NCBI GenBank assembly: GCA_017419715.1
Contig: JAFOKO010000148.1
Location: 1 to 46,925 of the forward strand
Source: Oscillospiraceae bacterium
Lineage (GTDB): Bacteria; Bacillota; Clostridia; Oscillospirales; Oscillospiraceae
DNA length: 46,925 bases
Direction of reading: 5' to 3'
Positions 40,333-46,925 of the stretch are shown here, one piece after another. A model generated the notes under the pieces. It ran no database searches. It saw only the letters and a program-made list of their open reading frames with translations, and had not been told where the DNA came from. How positions within the stretch are numbered: the stretch's first letter is position 1; each line of letters starts with the position of its first letter. The translations under genes and the position numbers were made by a program.

Positions 40333-42972
40333 ATGAAAGAATTAATGAATGTATCGAAGCATGCCTGCGTCGGCCTGCTGGCCCATGTGGACGCGGGCAA
40401 GACGACTCTGGCGGAGGCGATCCTCTATCGCTGCGGTCTGCTGCGGAGCCTCGGGCGCGTAGACCACGGCAACACGACGCTGGACTATGACCCGATGGAG
40501 CGGGAGCGGGGCATCACGATTTTTGCCGCCCAGGCCCATGTGAGCTGGAAGGACTGGGAATTGACCCTCCTGGACACCCCGGGCCATGTGGATTTCTCCG
40601 CCGAAACGGAGCGCATACTGCAGGTGCTGGATTACGCGATCCTGGTCATCAGCGGCACAGACGGCGTCCAGGCCCACACCCGGACGATCTGGCGGCTTTT
40701 GGCGCATTATCAGATCCCCACTCTGCTCTTCGTCACCAAAATGGACCTGGCCCGTGTGGACCAGGCCGAACTGCTGGAAAGTCTTCGCCGGGAGCTGGGC
40801 GACGGGGTGGTGGACTTCTCCCCGGGCAACGCCGAGCGGGACGAGGCCCTTGCCATGTGCGCCGAGCCTGCTATGGAGGAATACCTGTCGGGCGGCGCGA
40901 TCGCTCCCGCGACCGTGCGGGATATGCTGGCGGCCCGGGAAGTCTTTCCCTGCTTCTTTGGCTCGGGCCTGAAGCTGGATGGGATCGACGAGTTTTTGGA
41001 TGCGTTCACGGCGCTGCTGCAGCCCCGGCAATGGCCGGAGCAGTTCGGGGCCCGTGTCTTTAAGATTACTCACGACGCCCAGGGCGTCCGCCTCACACAT
41101 TTGAAGGTGACGGGCGGGATGCTCCGCGTCCGCGATACGCTGTGCTATGAAGGCCTCGAGGAAAAGGCGACCCAGCTTCGGGTCTATCATGGCGGCCGCT
41201 TCACAGCAGTCGAGGAGCTCTTTCCCGGCCAGGTCTGTGCCGTGGTGGGCTTGACAGCCGCCCGCAACGGCCAGGGCTTTGGCATGGAGGCCGCTGCAGA
41301 CAGCCCGGTCCTGGAGCCTGTCATGCACTATCGGATCGAGCTGCCCGCCGGAACGGACGCCCGGCTGGTGCTGCCCAAGCTGCGGCAGCTGGAGGCCGAG
41401 GACCCCATGCTGCACTTGCGCTGGGACCCTCGCCTGCAGGAGCTCTCCGTGGGCCTCATGGGCGAGGTCCAGGCCGAGGTGCTGAAAAGTATGATACTGG
41501 ACCGCTTTGACCTGGCTGTGGAGCTGGGGCAGGGCCGGGTCCTCTACAAAGAGACCATCGACCGGAGCGTGGAGGGCGTGGGCCACTACGAGCCCCTGCG
41601 CCATTATGCGGAGGTGCATCTGCTGTTGGAGCCCCTGCCCCGGGGCAGCGGCCTGGCCTTTGCCAGCACTTGCAGCGAGGACAGGCTGGATCGCCACTGG
41701 CAGCGCTTGATTTTGACCCATCTGGCCGAAAAGGAGCACCTCGGCACGGCCATCGGCGCGCCCCTTACAGATGTCAAGTTGACCCTGGCTGCAGGCAAGG
41801 CGCATCTCAAACACACCGAGGGCGGCGACTTCCGCCAGGCCACCTACCGGGCCGTGCGCCAGGGCTTGATGCAGACGCCCTCCGTGCTGCTCGAGCCCTG
41901 GTACAGCTTCCGTCTGGAGGTCCCCACGGCCCAGATCGGCCGGGCCATCACGGACATCAAGGCTCGCTTCGGCAGCTTCGATACGCCGGAGGATCTGGGC
42001 GGGACGAGCCTGCTCCGGGGCCACGCCCCCGTCGCGTCCATGACGGACTATGCCCGCGAGGTCGCGGCTTATACCCGTGGTCTCGGGAAGTTGACTCTGC
42101 AGGTGGAGGGCTACGAGCTCTGCCACGACCCGGAGGCCGTCCGGGCCGCTCATCCCTACGACCCGGAAGCGGACCTGGACAACACTCCCGACTCCGTCTT
42201 TTGCGCCCACGGGGGCGGTTTCACGGTCAAGTGGGACAAGGTTTTTGCCAATATGCACTTAGAAAGCGTCCTGGCTCCCAAGCGGGAGAGCGCACTCCCG
42301 CCCAGACGGCGGCTGAGCATCGACGAGAAGGAGCTGCAGGCGATCTTGGAGCGGGAGTTCGGCCCCATCAAGCGGCCCCAGTATTCGGCGGCAGTTTGGC
42401 GTGGGACTTCTTCGGAAGCGGTGCGCACAACGGAAAACCCCTCATCCGTCACCAGTGGGCGCACTGATGCCACCTTCCCCCAAGGGGGAAGGCAGATTCT
42501 GATCGTGGACGGCTTCAATGTGATCTTTGCTTGGCCGGAGCTGGCAGCTCTGGCGGAAACAGACCTGGCCCAGGCCCGGGATCGGCTTATGGAGATCCTG
42601 GCCAACTATGCCGCCTTCACCCGCACGGAGACCATTTTGGTCTTTGACGCCTACCGGGTCAAGGGCGGCAAGGGCGAACGCTTTGATTATCACGGCGTCC
42701 GCGTGGTCTACACCAAGGAAAACGAGACTGGCGACGCCTACATCGAGCGCCTGCTGCAGGACTTTGGCAAAAATACTCGGGCGCGCATCGTCACTTCGGA
42801 CAATCTGATCCAGGTTTCCGCCCTGCGCACCGGCGCGGTGCGCCAATCGGCCCGCGAATTCGGCGAGGAGATCGACCGCATCTACGGAGACATCGACAGC
42901 TTTCTGAAATCCACCCGCCGGGAGAAAATGGGCACCGTCAGGGAGAACATACAAGCAACAGGCGACAAATGA
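40333..42972 (+). CDS. TetM-like translation GTPase fused to a NYN (Rae1/YacP-type) ribonuclease domain
   Basis: 879 residues. About 1-690 follow the EF-G/TetM plan: P-loop AHVDAGKTT at 17-25, switch II DTPGH at 81, TKMD as G4, then the domain II-V regions, with TetM-like spacing rather than EF-G. About 722-850 are a NYN nuclease: LIVDGFNVIFAWPEL with Asp726, LVFDAYRV, and the TSDNLIQ acid patch. Bacillus Rae1 of this fold cuts mRNA in the ribosomal A site, where TetM also binds. A palindromic repeat, 42438-42493, is read through in frame between the halves (residues about 703-721). Not called tetracycline resistance: the nuclease and housekeeping context argue for ribosome rescue or mRNA quality control (inference). 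Confidence 0.85.
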   Translation: MKELMNVSKHACVGLLAHVDAGKTTLAEAILYRCGLLRSLGRVDHGNTTLDYDPMERERGITIFAAQAHVSWKDWELTLLDTPGHVDFSAETERILQVLDYAILVISGTDGVQAHTRTIWRLLAHYQIPTLLFVTKMDLARVDQAELLESLRRELGDGVVDFSPGNAERDEALAMCAEPAMEEYLSGGAIAPATVRDMLAAREVFPCFFGSGLKLDGIDEFLDAFTALLQPRQWPEQFGARVFKITHDAQGVRLTHLKVTGGMLRVRDTLCYEGLEEKATQLRVYHGGRFTAVEELFPGQVCAVVGLTAARNGQGFGMEAAADSPVLEPVMHYRIELPAGTDARLVLPKLRQLEAEDPMLHLRWDPRLQELSVGLMGEVQAEVLKSMILDRFDLAVELGQGRVLYKETIDRSVEGVGHYEPLRHYAEVHLLLEPLPRGSGLAFASTCSEDRLDRHWQRLILTHLAEKEHLGTAIGAPLTDVKLTLAAGKAHLKHTEGGDFRQATYRAVRQGLMQTPSVLLEPWYSFRLEVPTAQIGRAITDIKARFGSFDTPEDLGGTSLLRGHAPVASMTDYAREVAAYTRGLGKLTLQVEGYELCHDPEAVRAAHPYDPEADLDNTPDSVFCAHGGGFTVKWDKVFANMHLESVLAPKRESALPPRRRLSIDEKELQAILEREFGPIKRPQYSAAVWRGTSSEAVRTTENPSSVTSGRTDATFPQGGRQILIVDGFNVIFAWPELAALAETDLAQARDRLMEILANYAAFTRTETILVFDAYRVKGGKGERFDYHGVRVVYTKENETGDAYIERLLQDFGKNTRARIVTSDNLIQVSALRTGAVRQSAREFGEEIDRIYGDIDSFLKSTRREKMGTVRENIQATGDK
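42438..42493 (+). repeat. In-frame copy of a dispersed palindromic element
   Basis: Begins CCCCTCATCCG and ends with the stem CCTTCCCCC/GGGGGAAGG. The same order, inverted, is found at 43187-43243. It encodes a Ser/Thr-rich linker in the fusion protein. Confidence 0.75.
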
Positions 42973-42976
42973 CATA

Positions 42977-43132
42977 GTAGGGGGCGGCGTCCCCGACGCC
43001 CCGAACATATCGACAACATACAAAAACAAAACAACGAACCCGTTTCCCGTATCGCACGCACTCCATGGCGGCGTCCCCCGACGCCCCGAACACAGTGCGC
43101 GGTAGGGGGCGGCGTCCTCGACGCCCCGAACA
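42977..43132 (+). repeat. Three copies of a GC-rich palindromic unit
   Basis: Unit GGGCGGCGTCCCCGACGCCCC followed by GAACA, at 42977-43007, 43067-43092 and 43102-43132 with small changes. GGGGCGT pairs with the start of the unit, giving a hairpin. They fill most of the 321-base gap between the fusion gene and ylmH; no gene is seen there. Confidence 0.8.
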
Positions 43133-43186
43133 ATGAAAATATGTAAGAGATAAAAGTAACCGGAAGCTTTCCTGTTTTAAAACAAA

Positions 43187-43243
43187 GCCTTCCCCTCGAG
43201 GGGAAGGCGCCCCAGGGCGCACACTGGGGCGGATGAGGTGGGG
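43187..43243 (-). repeat. Second copy of the palindromic element, inverted
   Basis: CCTTCCCCTCGAGGGGAAGG at 43188-43207 is a perfect palindrome, followed by a GCCCCAG/CTGGGGC stem and GGATGAGGTGGGG. It is the reverse orientation of the copy at 42438-42493. Confidence 0.75.
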
Positions 43244-43293
43244 CTGTTGGATTGAGCGCTTTCATTTCTGCACAAAGAAATTCTTGGAAAACT

Positions 43294-44040
43294 ATGGAAC
43301 ATGAAGCATTACTGAAACGAATCGACGATCTGTACCGGCAATGTGAAAAAACCAATGCCGTGACCCATACGACCTTTCTCACCCCTGCCGAGCAGGGGGC
43401 GGCGGTCCAATACGCCCGTGGTCTTTCCGGCTGCCGGATGATCTTGAACGGCGGGAAACCGGATTGCGAACGGCGCGCTGCGTTCTTCCTGCCGTCCTGG
43501 ATGGAGGAAGGGGACTTCCTCCCGGACGAATACCTCTCCGTCCTTCGCATAGAGGCCTTCTACGGCACCCCGGGCCACCGGGACTATCTTGGTGCCCTGC
43601 TGGCCCTTGGCGTTCGCCGGGAATGGGTGGGGGATATCTGGATCCAGGGGCAGTTTGCCTGGGTCTTCTGCCTGCCCTCCGTGGCGGGGCAGCTTTCCGG
43701 CCTGGAGCAGGCCGGACGGGTCAGCGTCAAGACGGCGATTGCCTCGCTCTCGGATGTCTCTGCCCCGGAGCGGAAGCGGCGCGAGGTCAAATTCACGGTT
43801 CAGAGCCTCCGCTTCGACGCCGTTCTGGGCGAGACCTTCCGCCTCTCCCGCACGCAGGCCGTGAAGCTGATCGCCGCCGGAGCCGCCAGTCTGAACTACC
43901 TGCCCTGCCTGAAAAACGACGCCCCCGTCTCCGAGGGCGATGTGATTTCACTCAAGGGCTACGGCAAGGCCACTGTTGCAGAAATCGGCGGCAAAAGCCG
44001 CAAGGATCGGCTGTTTCTCACGGCGGAGGTATGGGAATAA
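43294..44040 (+). CDS. ylmH: YlmH-family S4-domain RNA-binding protein
   Basis: 248 residues: an N-terminal globular domain (NAVTHTTFLTPAEQ, LRIEAFYGTPGHRDYLGALLALG, GDIWI) and a C-terminal S4 RNA-binding domain (LRFDAVLGETFRLSRTQAVKLIAAG, residues about 175-240). YlmH works on stalled 50S subunits in Gram-positive ribosome quality control, acting like RqcP in alanine tailing (established in Bacillus). Its usual partners in the divIVA/sepF cluster are absent; here it follows the ribosome-directed GTPase-nuclease fusion. GGA precedes ATG 43294; an in-frame ATG at 43252 lies in the repeat boundary and is less likely. Confidence 0.85.
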   Translation: MEHEALLKRIDDLYRQCEKTNAVTHTTFLTPAEQGAAVQYARGLSGCRMILNGGKPDCERRAAFFLPSWMEEGDFLPDEYLSVLRIEAFYGTPGHRDYLGALLALGVRREWVGDIWIQGQFAWVFCLPSVAGQLSGLEQAGRVSVKTAIASLSDVSAPERKRREVKFTVQSLRFDAVLGETFRLSRTQAVKLIAAGAASLNYLPCLKNDAPVSEGDVISLKGYGKATVAEIGGKSRKDRLFLTAEVWE

Positions 44041-44115
44041 AATGCAGCGCCGGCAATCTGTCGGCCAAATATGAAAACAGCTAAGGGCAGTTCCACAGTG
44101 CGCATTCGCACGCGG

Positions 44116-44136
44116 AGCCGCCCCGGCTTTTTTCAT
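44116..44136 (+). terminator. Terminator of ylmH
   Basis: AGCCG/CGGCT stem around CCC followed by six T; a longer imperfect stem with GTGCG-CATT-CGCAC lies just upstream. Confidence 0.65.
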
Positions 44137-44156
44137 TGTATCGATTCAATCGCTTC

Positions 44157-44233
44157 GTAGGGTGGCCTGAGCCCAGGCCGCCGCGCCATCCGGTTCTGTG
44201 CGTAGGGCGGCCAGAGGTCTGGCCACCCTACGC
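44157..44233. repeat. Palindromic intergenic repeat
   Basis: GCGTAGGGCGGCCAG at 44200-44214 and CTGGCCACCCTACGC at 44219-44233 pair with one mismatch around AGGT; a related unit (GTAGGGTGGCCT...AGGCCGCC) lies at 44158-44183. Confidence 0.75.
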
Positions 44234-44261
44234 AGGGAAGGGGCGACGAAACAGATATGTT

Positions 44262-44462
44262 TCATTTTATTTCATGATCCAGAATATAGTCTACGCTGAC
44301 TTTGTACAGATCTGCCAGTCGAATCAGAAAATCAACCGGAATCGTCCGTGAGCCCTTTTCGTACCGCCGATACACCTCACGCTGGCAACCCAAATAGTCC
44401 GCAACATCCTGCTGCGTCATGTCGTGATCGACCCTTAAATCTTCTATTTTTTTGAAATACAT
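44262..44462 (-). CDS. Small XRE-family HTH regulator
   Basis: 66 residues, one HTH domain: DMTQQDVADYLGCQREVYRRYEKGSRTI with the recognition helix in the second half, and LIRLADLYKVSVDYILDHE, the usual cI/Xre C-terminal helix. GGGGTG lies upstream of tandem ATGs at 44465 and 44462. It is divergent from two small membrane-protein genes and lies beside two inverted-repeat sites that overlap their promoter, so it is probably their repressor. The cue is unknown. Confidence 0.82.
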   Translation of the reverse strand: MYFKKIEDLRVDHDMTQQDVADYLGCQREVYRRYEKGSRTIPVDFLIRLADLYKVSVDYILDHEIK

Positions 44463-44474
44463 CATATCACCCCA

Positions 44475-44503
44475 TTGACAATGTTACCATTTGGTGGTAT
44501 GAT
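44475..44503 (+). promoter_or_regulatory. Promoter of the two small membrane-protein genes
   Basis: TTGACA at 44475-44480, 17 bases, TATGAT at 44498-44503. The first operator fills the spacer. Confidence 0.7.
44485..44499. promoter_or_regulatory. Operator 1
   Basis: TACCATTTGGTGGTA, an imperfect inverted repeat between the -35 and -10 boxes. Confidence 0.65.
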
Positions 44504-44517
44504 TTATTCAAGAATGC

Positions 44518-44532
44518 TACTATTTGGTAGTA
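44518..44532. promoter_or_regulatory. Operator 2
   Basis: TACTATTTGGTAGTA, differing from operator 1 at two positions and lying exactly 33 bases (about three helical turns) downstream, just past the expected transcription start. Confidence 0.65.
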
Positions 44533-44568
44533 TTCCTGCGAAAATGCGACATAAGAAAGGAGGGTAAA

Positions 44569-44628
44569 ATTGCAAAGAAGCTATTGATTACGGAATTAGA
44601 TGGCTGTTTATTCGTTGAACGGAGGTGA
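44569..44628 (+). other. Possible leader ORF without ATG
   Basis: A strong AAAGGAGG at 44556-44563 has no ATG after it. TTG 44570 gives a five-codon ORF; ATT 44569 would give 19 codons (IAKKLLITELDGCLFVERR) ending in the ribosome site of the next gene. Translation of either is uncertain. Confidence 0.2.
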
Positions 44629-44634
44629 AAACCA

Positions 44635-45024
44635 ATGATCGGTACAATTTTTAATCTGGCTTGTTATGTTATTTTTGGTATTTTAATACTTCTTGCTGGT
44701 TTTGGCCTTTTTGTAAATCTCTGGATAGTTTTTTTCTCAGACGAAGGTATGTGGCAAAGATTTAAGAGCGCGGTATCGGTAATATTGATGATATATGTTT
44801 TCATCAAGGTCCAAGGCGCAATTCACAGCATATGGATTTCTCTGTTTGCTGCAGCGTTTATGTCGTTGCTTGGAATAGGCTGTGATGATTCCAAAACTGC
44901 ATCGACACCACCCCCACAGCCCGGGCCGACCCTTACCGATGTCATAGTTGATGTAGCGCTGGACTATTATGTGGCCAAGGATGCAGCCAGAAATGTTTAT
45001 GAGAAGGAATATAAAAACAGATAG
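44635..45024 (+). CDS. Small membrane protein, function unknown
   Basis: 129 residues with two or three hydrophobic segments (residues about 5-35, 45-60 and 65-80), then a Pro-rich stretch (TPPPQPGP) and a charged C-terminal helix. No recognised family. GGAGGTG precedes the ATG. Base use is AT-richer than the surrounding housekeeping genes, and it is probably controlled by the divergent HTH protein through the two operators, which gives the trio the look of a small acquired regulatory cassette. Confidence 0.6.
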   Translation: MIGTIFNLACYVIFGILILLAGFGLFVNLWIVFFSDEGMWQRFKSAVSVILMIYVFIKVQGAIHSIWISLFAAAFMSLLGIGCDDSKTASTPPPQPGPTLTDVIVDVALDYYVAKDAARNVYEKEYKNR

Positions 45025-45107
45025 TATGCGCACCATTTTTCTCCATCATGCCTTCTCCACAATCAAGGATAGAATCGAACACATTACAAAAGTGAGGGTA
45101 AATTGTC

Positions 45108-45617
45108 ATGATTGATTCTGCAAACACCGGTACCAAAAGAAATGCAAAACAACAACCTGCCCAATCCGTGGATCGCATGAAAGATTCTGCATCTGCAAAT
45201 GATAGAGCTCCGAAACAAATAGAGTTTAGCAGAGAATTGGGAAAGCGCATTTGGCTGATTTCGTTAGTTTGTTTGTTCTTTGTTTGCTATGTCATTCCGC
45301 TAAATGTCGTGAATGACACATTTTCAAGCTCGGTCCCCATGGCAAAGTTTGTTCCTTTTGTACATACTCTTTCGGTCGTGCTCTTACTGATGTCTTTGGG
45401 GCTTGTAGCTTCTGAGGTCACAGGTCCCAGACCGTTATTCGCAAAAATTCATAGGTTCAGTTTTCTGTTATTCGTGTTGTTAGGGTGCATTTATGGGCTC
45501 TGTGAAGTTGTCGGCTTGATGCACACTGGAATAACCGACATTGATTGGGTGGCTGCTATGTGTTGCCTTTTTATGTCGTTTGGATCAGCTGCTTATACAA
45601 ATAAAAACACCAAGTAA
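45108..45617 (+). CDS. Four-segment membrane protein, function unknown
   Basis: 169 residues: a polar N-terminal 45 residues (NTGTKRNAKQQPAQ), then four hydrophobic segments (about 48-65, 78-100, 115-137, 145-160). No recognised family. GAGGG precedes the ATG. It follows the previous small membrane protein by 83 bases on the same strand and is closed by a hairpin, so the two are likely co-expressed. Confidence 0.6.
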   Translation: MIDSANTGTKRNAKQQPAQSVDRMKDSASANDRAPKQIEFSRELGKRIWLISLVCLFFVCYVIPLNVVNDTFSSSVPMAKFVPFVHTLSVVLLLMSLGLVASEVTGPRPLFAKIHRFSFLLFVLLGCIYGLCEVVGLMHTGITDIDWVAAMCCLFMSFGSAAYTNKNTK

Positions 45618-45622
45618 AATCC

Positions 45623-45655
45623 CCCCGCCAGACTGTCATGCACAGTCTGGCGGGG
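45623..45655 (+). terminator. 14-bp hairpin after the small membrane-protein genes
   Basis: CCCCGCCAGACTGT and ACAGTCTGGCGGGG with loop CATGC, followed by a T/C-rich run. Confidence 0.75.
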
Positions 45656-45729
45656 CCGTTCCGTTCTTATGCCCTGGCCTCTGTCGGTTTTATGATCTCA
45701 AGTCGGAATGACAAAAGGGAAAGCAGATT

Positions 45730-45752
45730 TAGCGGGCAGATTGCCCGCGCTA
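45730..45752. repeat. Palindromic repeat
   Basis: TAGCGGGCA-GAT-TGCCCGCGCTA. A similar TAGCGCGGGCAAT string occurs after the DUF1934 gene near 6316. The rest of 45656-45810 shows no gene. Confidence 0.5.
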
Positions 45753-45810
45753 CAAACGGTAGAGTTCCGAAGCACGGTGTGAGCACAAAAAAAGAACGGC
45801 AGGTAGCCGT

Positions 45811-46332
45811 TCATTTTTTGTGCTTAATTCGATACAGCCCTGTCAGCCTTGCCAGCAGAATGTCAAACAGGAGAAAGCTCAAATTGCCCATGAACAGAAT
45901 GGCGAGCAGCATGACAAGGCCGGTCTCCTGGGCCTCCCGCACCAGAGCCTCCAGCTGGAAGACCAGGATCAGCAGGGCGTAGAGGGCGGCTGTGGCGGCG
46001 TCGAAAAGCAGCAGCTTACACAGCAGGCCCGGCAGCTTGGGCAGCCGATCCAGAGCGGGCTTGGCCAGCGGATACCAGCCCAGAAAGACGAAGACGAAGG
46101 CCGTCTCCTTGTCCGGGCAGAGCAGAACGCCCAGCAGGGACACGATGCAGTACCAGCCGAAGCACAGGGCCTTCGGCAGCTCCGCCAGCAGGATCACCAG
46201 AGGCAGAGCTGCCAGCATCGGGGCTACATAGGTCCCCACCGGGATGATGCCGCCTACCAGGAGGATCACCGCCGCCAGGGCGGCAAACACGCCGCCGAGG
46301 GCGATTTGTACATTTTTTTTATTCTCGTGCAT
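45811..46332 (-). CDS. Multipass membrane protein resembling ECF transporter S components
   Basis: 173 residues from ATG 46332, five or six hydrophobic segments. The N-terminal NVQIALGGVFAALAAVILLVGGIIP and the AxxxA-like small-residue helices, a large conserved loop (YCIVSLLGVLLCPDKETAF) and FDILLARLTG near the end are like ECF S-component or DUF2232-type proteins, but no vitamin is implied by context. No clear ribosome site; it starts 14 bases inside the end of the Fic remnant, so translational coupling is possible. An upstream start at 46383 is in frame. Confidence 0.6.
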   Translation of the reverse strand: MHENKKNVQIALGGVFAALAAVILLVGGIIPVGTYVAPMLAALPLVILLAELPKALCFGWYCIVSLLGVLLCPDKETAFVFVFLGWYPLAKPALDRLPKLPGLLCKLLLFDAATAALYALLILVFQLEALVREAQETGLVMLLAILFMGNLSFLLFDILLARLTGLYRIKHKK

Positions 46333-46789
46333 GATCAGAATCAAAAGCGTTTCTTTCAGACAAATCCGTGATTGCCTTGTCAAAGTATCCGTACAGATAG
46401 TCCATCACACCCTGGGCGGCATAGACAGTTGCAATCATTAATTCATCCGTATCCGTTGCTGAAAAGTCGATTTCATATCCTGCTCTGCGAATTAAAACCG
46501 TGAAAAACAATCTTTGCGTTCTTCCGTTTCCCTCGCGAAAGGGATGCAGCATATTGATTCTATGATACAAATCCGCAAGCTCTTTTACAAAGCGCTCCCG
46601 TTTCATACCTCGGAGCTCCTTTTGCTTTCGGAGCCATTGAAAAATCGCGTTGCCGATATCTTCCAGGTTTTCCGCACGGCAAAATGAAGTTCCTTGCTTC
46701 GACATATCAACCTTTCTGAGTTCACCGGCCCATTCGTATAAATCCCCGAACAGACGCTTATGAAGGCTTCGATAGAACGCAAAGGGTAT
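46319..46789 (-). pseudogene. Fic-family protein, N-terminally truncated
   Basis: The Fic core HPFREGNGRTQR (HxFx[D/E]GNGRxxR, AMP transfer) is intact near residue 54 of the piece that starts at ATG 46705. In the same frame, coding similarity continues upstream of that ATG (AFYRSLHKRLFGDLYEWAGELRKVD), the normal Fic sequence before the core, but reaches a TAG at 46792-46790 with no start codon in between. So about 60 or more N-terminal residues and the start have been lost. AAAGG before ATG 46705 could still drive a short product. Intact Fic proteins AMPylate targets and often act as toxins. Confidence 0.65.
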
Positions 46790-46925
46790 CTATTCAGTAG
46801 CCACGCGAAAGTCGAAGAGATTTCCACATGGCAAAATGACGAAAAGCAAATAAGCAAATGAGATAAAGTCTTTCCAACGGCAACAAAAAGCGGTACAATA
46901 TGAGCAAGGATACTTCGTACTGCGG

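Noticed and set aside
40342..42258. 638-codon open frame on the minus strand opposite the GTPase-NYN gene
   Set aside because: Low-information, Gln/Gly/His-rich translation typical of antisense to GC-rich genes; the plus-strand product has all GTPase motifs.
40333..42972. Tetracycline resistance (TetM/TetO) gene
   Set aside because: The GTPase half is TetM-like, but the nuclease fusion, lack of mobile-element context and position behind rsmG favour a chromosomal ribosome factor. Resistance cannot be claimed from sequence.
46603..46857. 84-codon open frame upstream of and overlapping the Fic gene
   Set aside because: It reads the Fic DNA in the wrong frame; the Fic-like residues are in the other frame.

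Overview
The window looks like a chromosomal segment of a gut-type Clostridia (Firmicutes), most likely Oscillospiraceae/Ruminococcaceae-like. The reasons are high-GC coding sequence with AGGAGG ribosome sites, a TTGACA/17/TATAAT promoter style, clostridial gene families (CsaB-type pyruvyl transferase, DUF1934, ZnuABC with a Fur-type regulator, YlmH, a TetM-like GTPase fused to a NYN nuclease), and palindromic intergenic repeats of the kind common in that family. No rRNA or tRNA gene was recognised. The taxonomic call is inference from protein families, not from a marker search.

Layout. 1-851: 3' part of tuf (EF-Tu). 1008-8845: envelope and amino-acid genes: a glycosyltransferase/CsaB fusion, a membrane-anchored E2-like protein, D-Ala-D-Ala ligase, a DUF1934 protein, aspartate kinase and aspartate-semialdehyde dehydrogenase. 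The last two feed the diaminopimelate/lysine branch that peptidoglycan needs. 9025-20925: one transcription unit with its own promoter and terminator, encoding a 2429-residue secreted adhesin-like protein followed by four type IV pilin-like proteins, the last one large and carrying GLUG-like repeats. 21013-22476: a C69 dipeptidase. 22595-24008: an orphan lysis-type cassette (small protein, holin-like protein, CHAP hydrolase with one SLH domain) behind a promoter and a long, apparently structured leader. 24059-27980: a Zur-like regulator with a zinc/manganese ABC importer and a lipoprotein.

28100-32760 is an AT-rich island carrying a restriction-modification system: a controller-like HTH protein and a probable PD-(D/E)xK endonuclease on the plus strand, converging on two C5-cytosine methyltransferases, a small unknown protein and a Vsr mismatch endonuclease on the minus strand. 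The methyltransferase promoter contains four tandem TTGACG hexamers, one of them correctly spaced as a -35 box.

32784-35648 (minus): a membrane transglutaminase-like protein, serine acetyltransferase and a D-2-hydroxyacid dehydrogenase. 35746-44040: translation and tRNA/rRNA-modification genes: mnmE, an orphan zinc ribbon, cysteine desulfurase, a SAM methyltransferase (minus), rsmG, the TetM-like GTPase-NYN fusion and ylmH. The fusion gene and ylmH are separated by a cluster of palindromic repeats, and one such repeat sits in frame inside the fusion gene. 44262-45655: a small HTH regulator divergent from two small membrane proteins, with two near-identical operators 33 bp apart. 45811-46925 (minus): a multipass membrane protein overlapping a Fic gene that has lost its N-terminus.

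Best candidates for something under-described: (a) the giant adhesin plus four-pilin operon, where the adhesin has no wall anchor of its own; (b) the GTPase-NYN fusion, which joins a ribosomal A-site-binding fold to a Rae1-type mRNA nuclease fold and lies next to a ribosome-quality-control gene; (c) the holin/CHAP-SLH cassette with a pseudoknot-capable leader.
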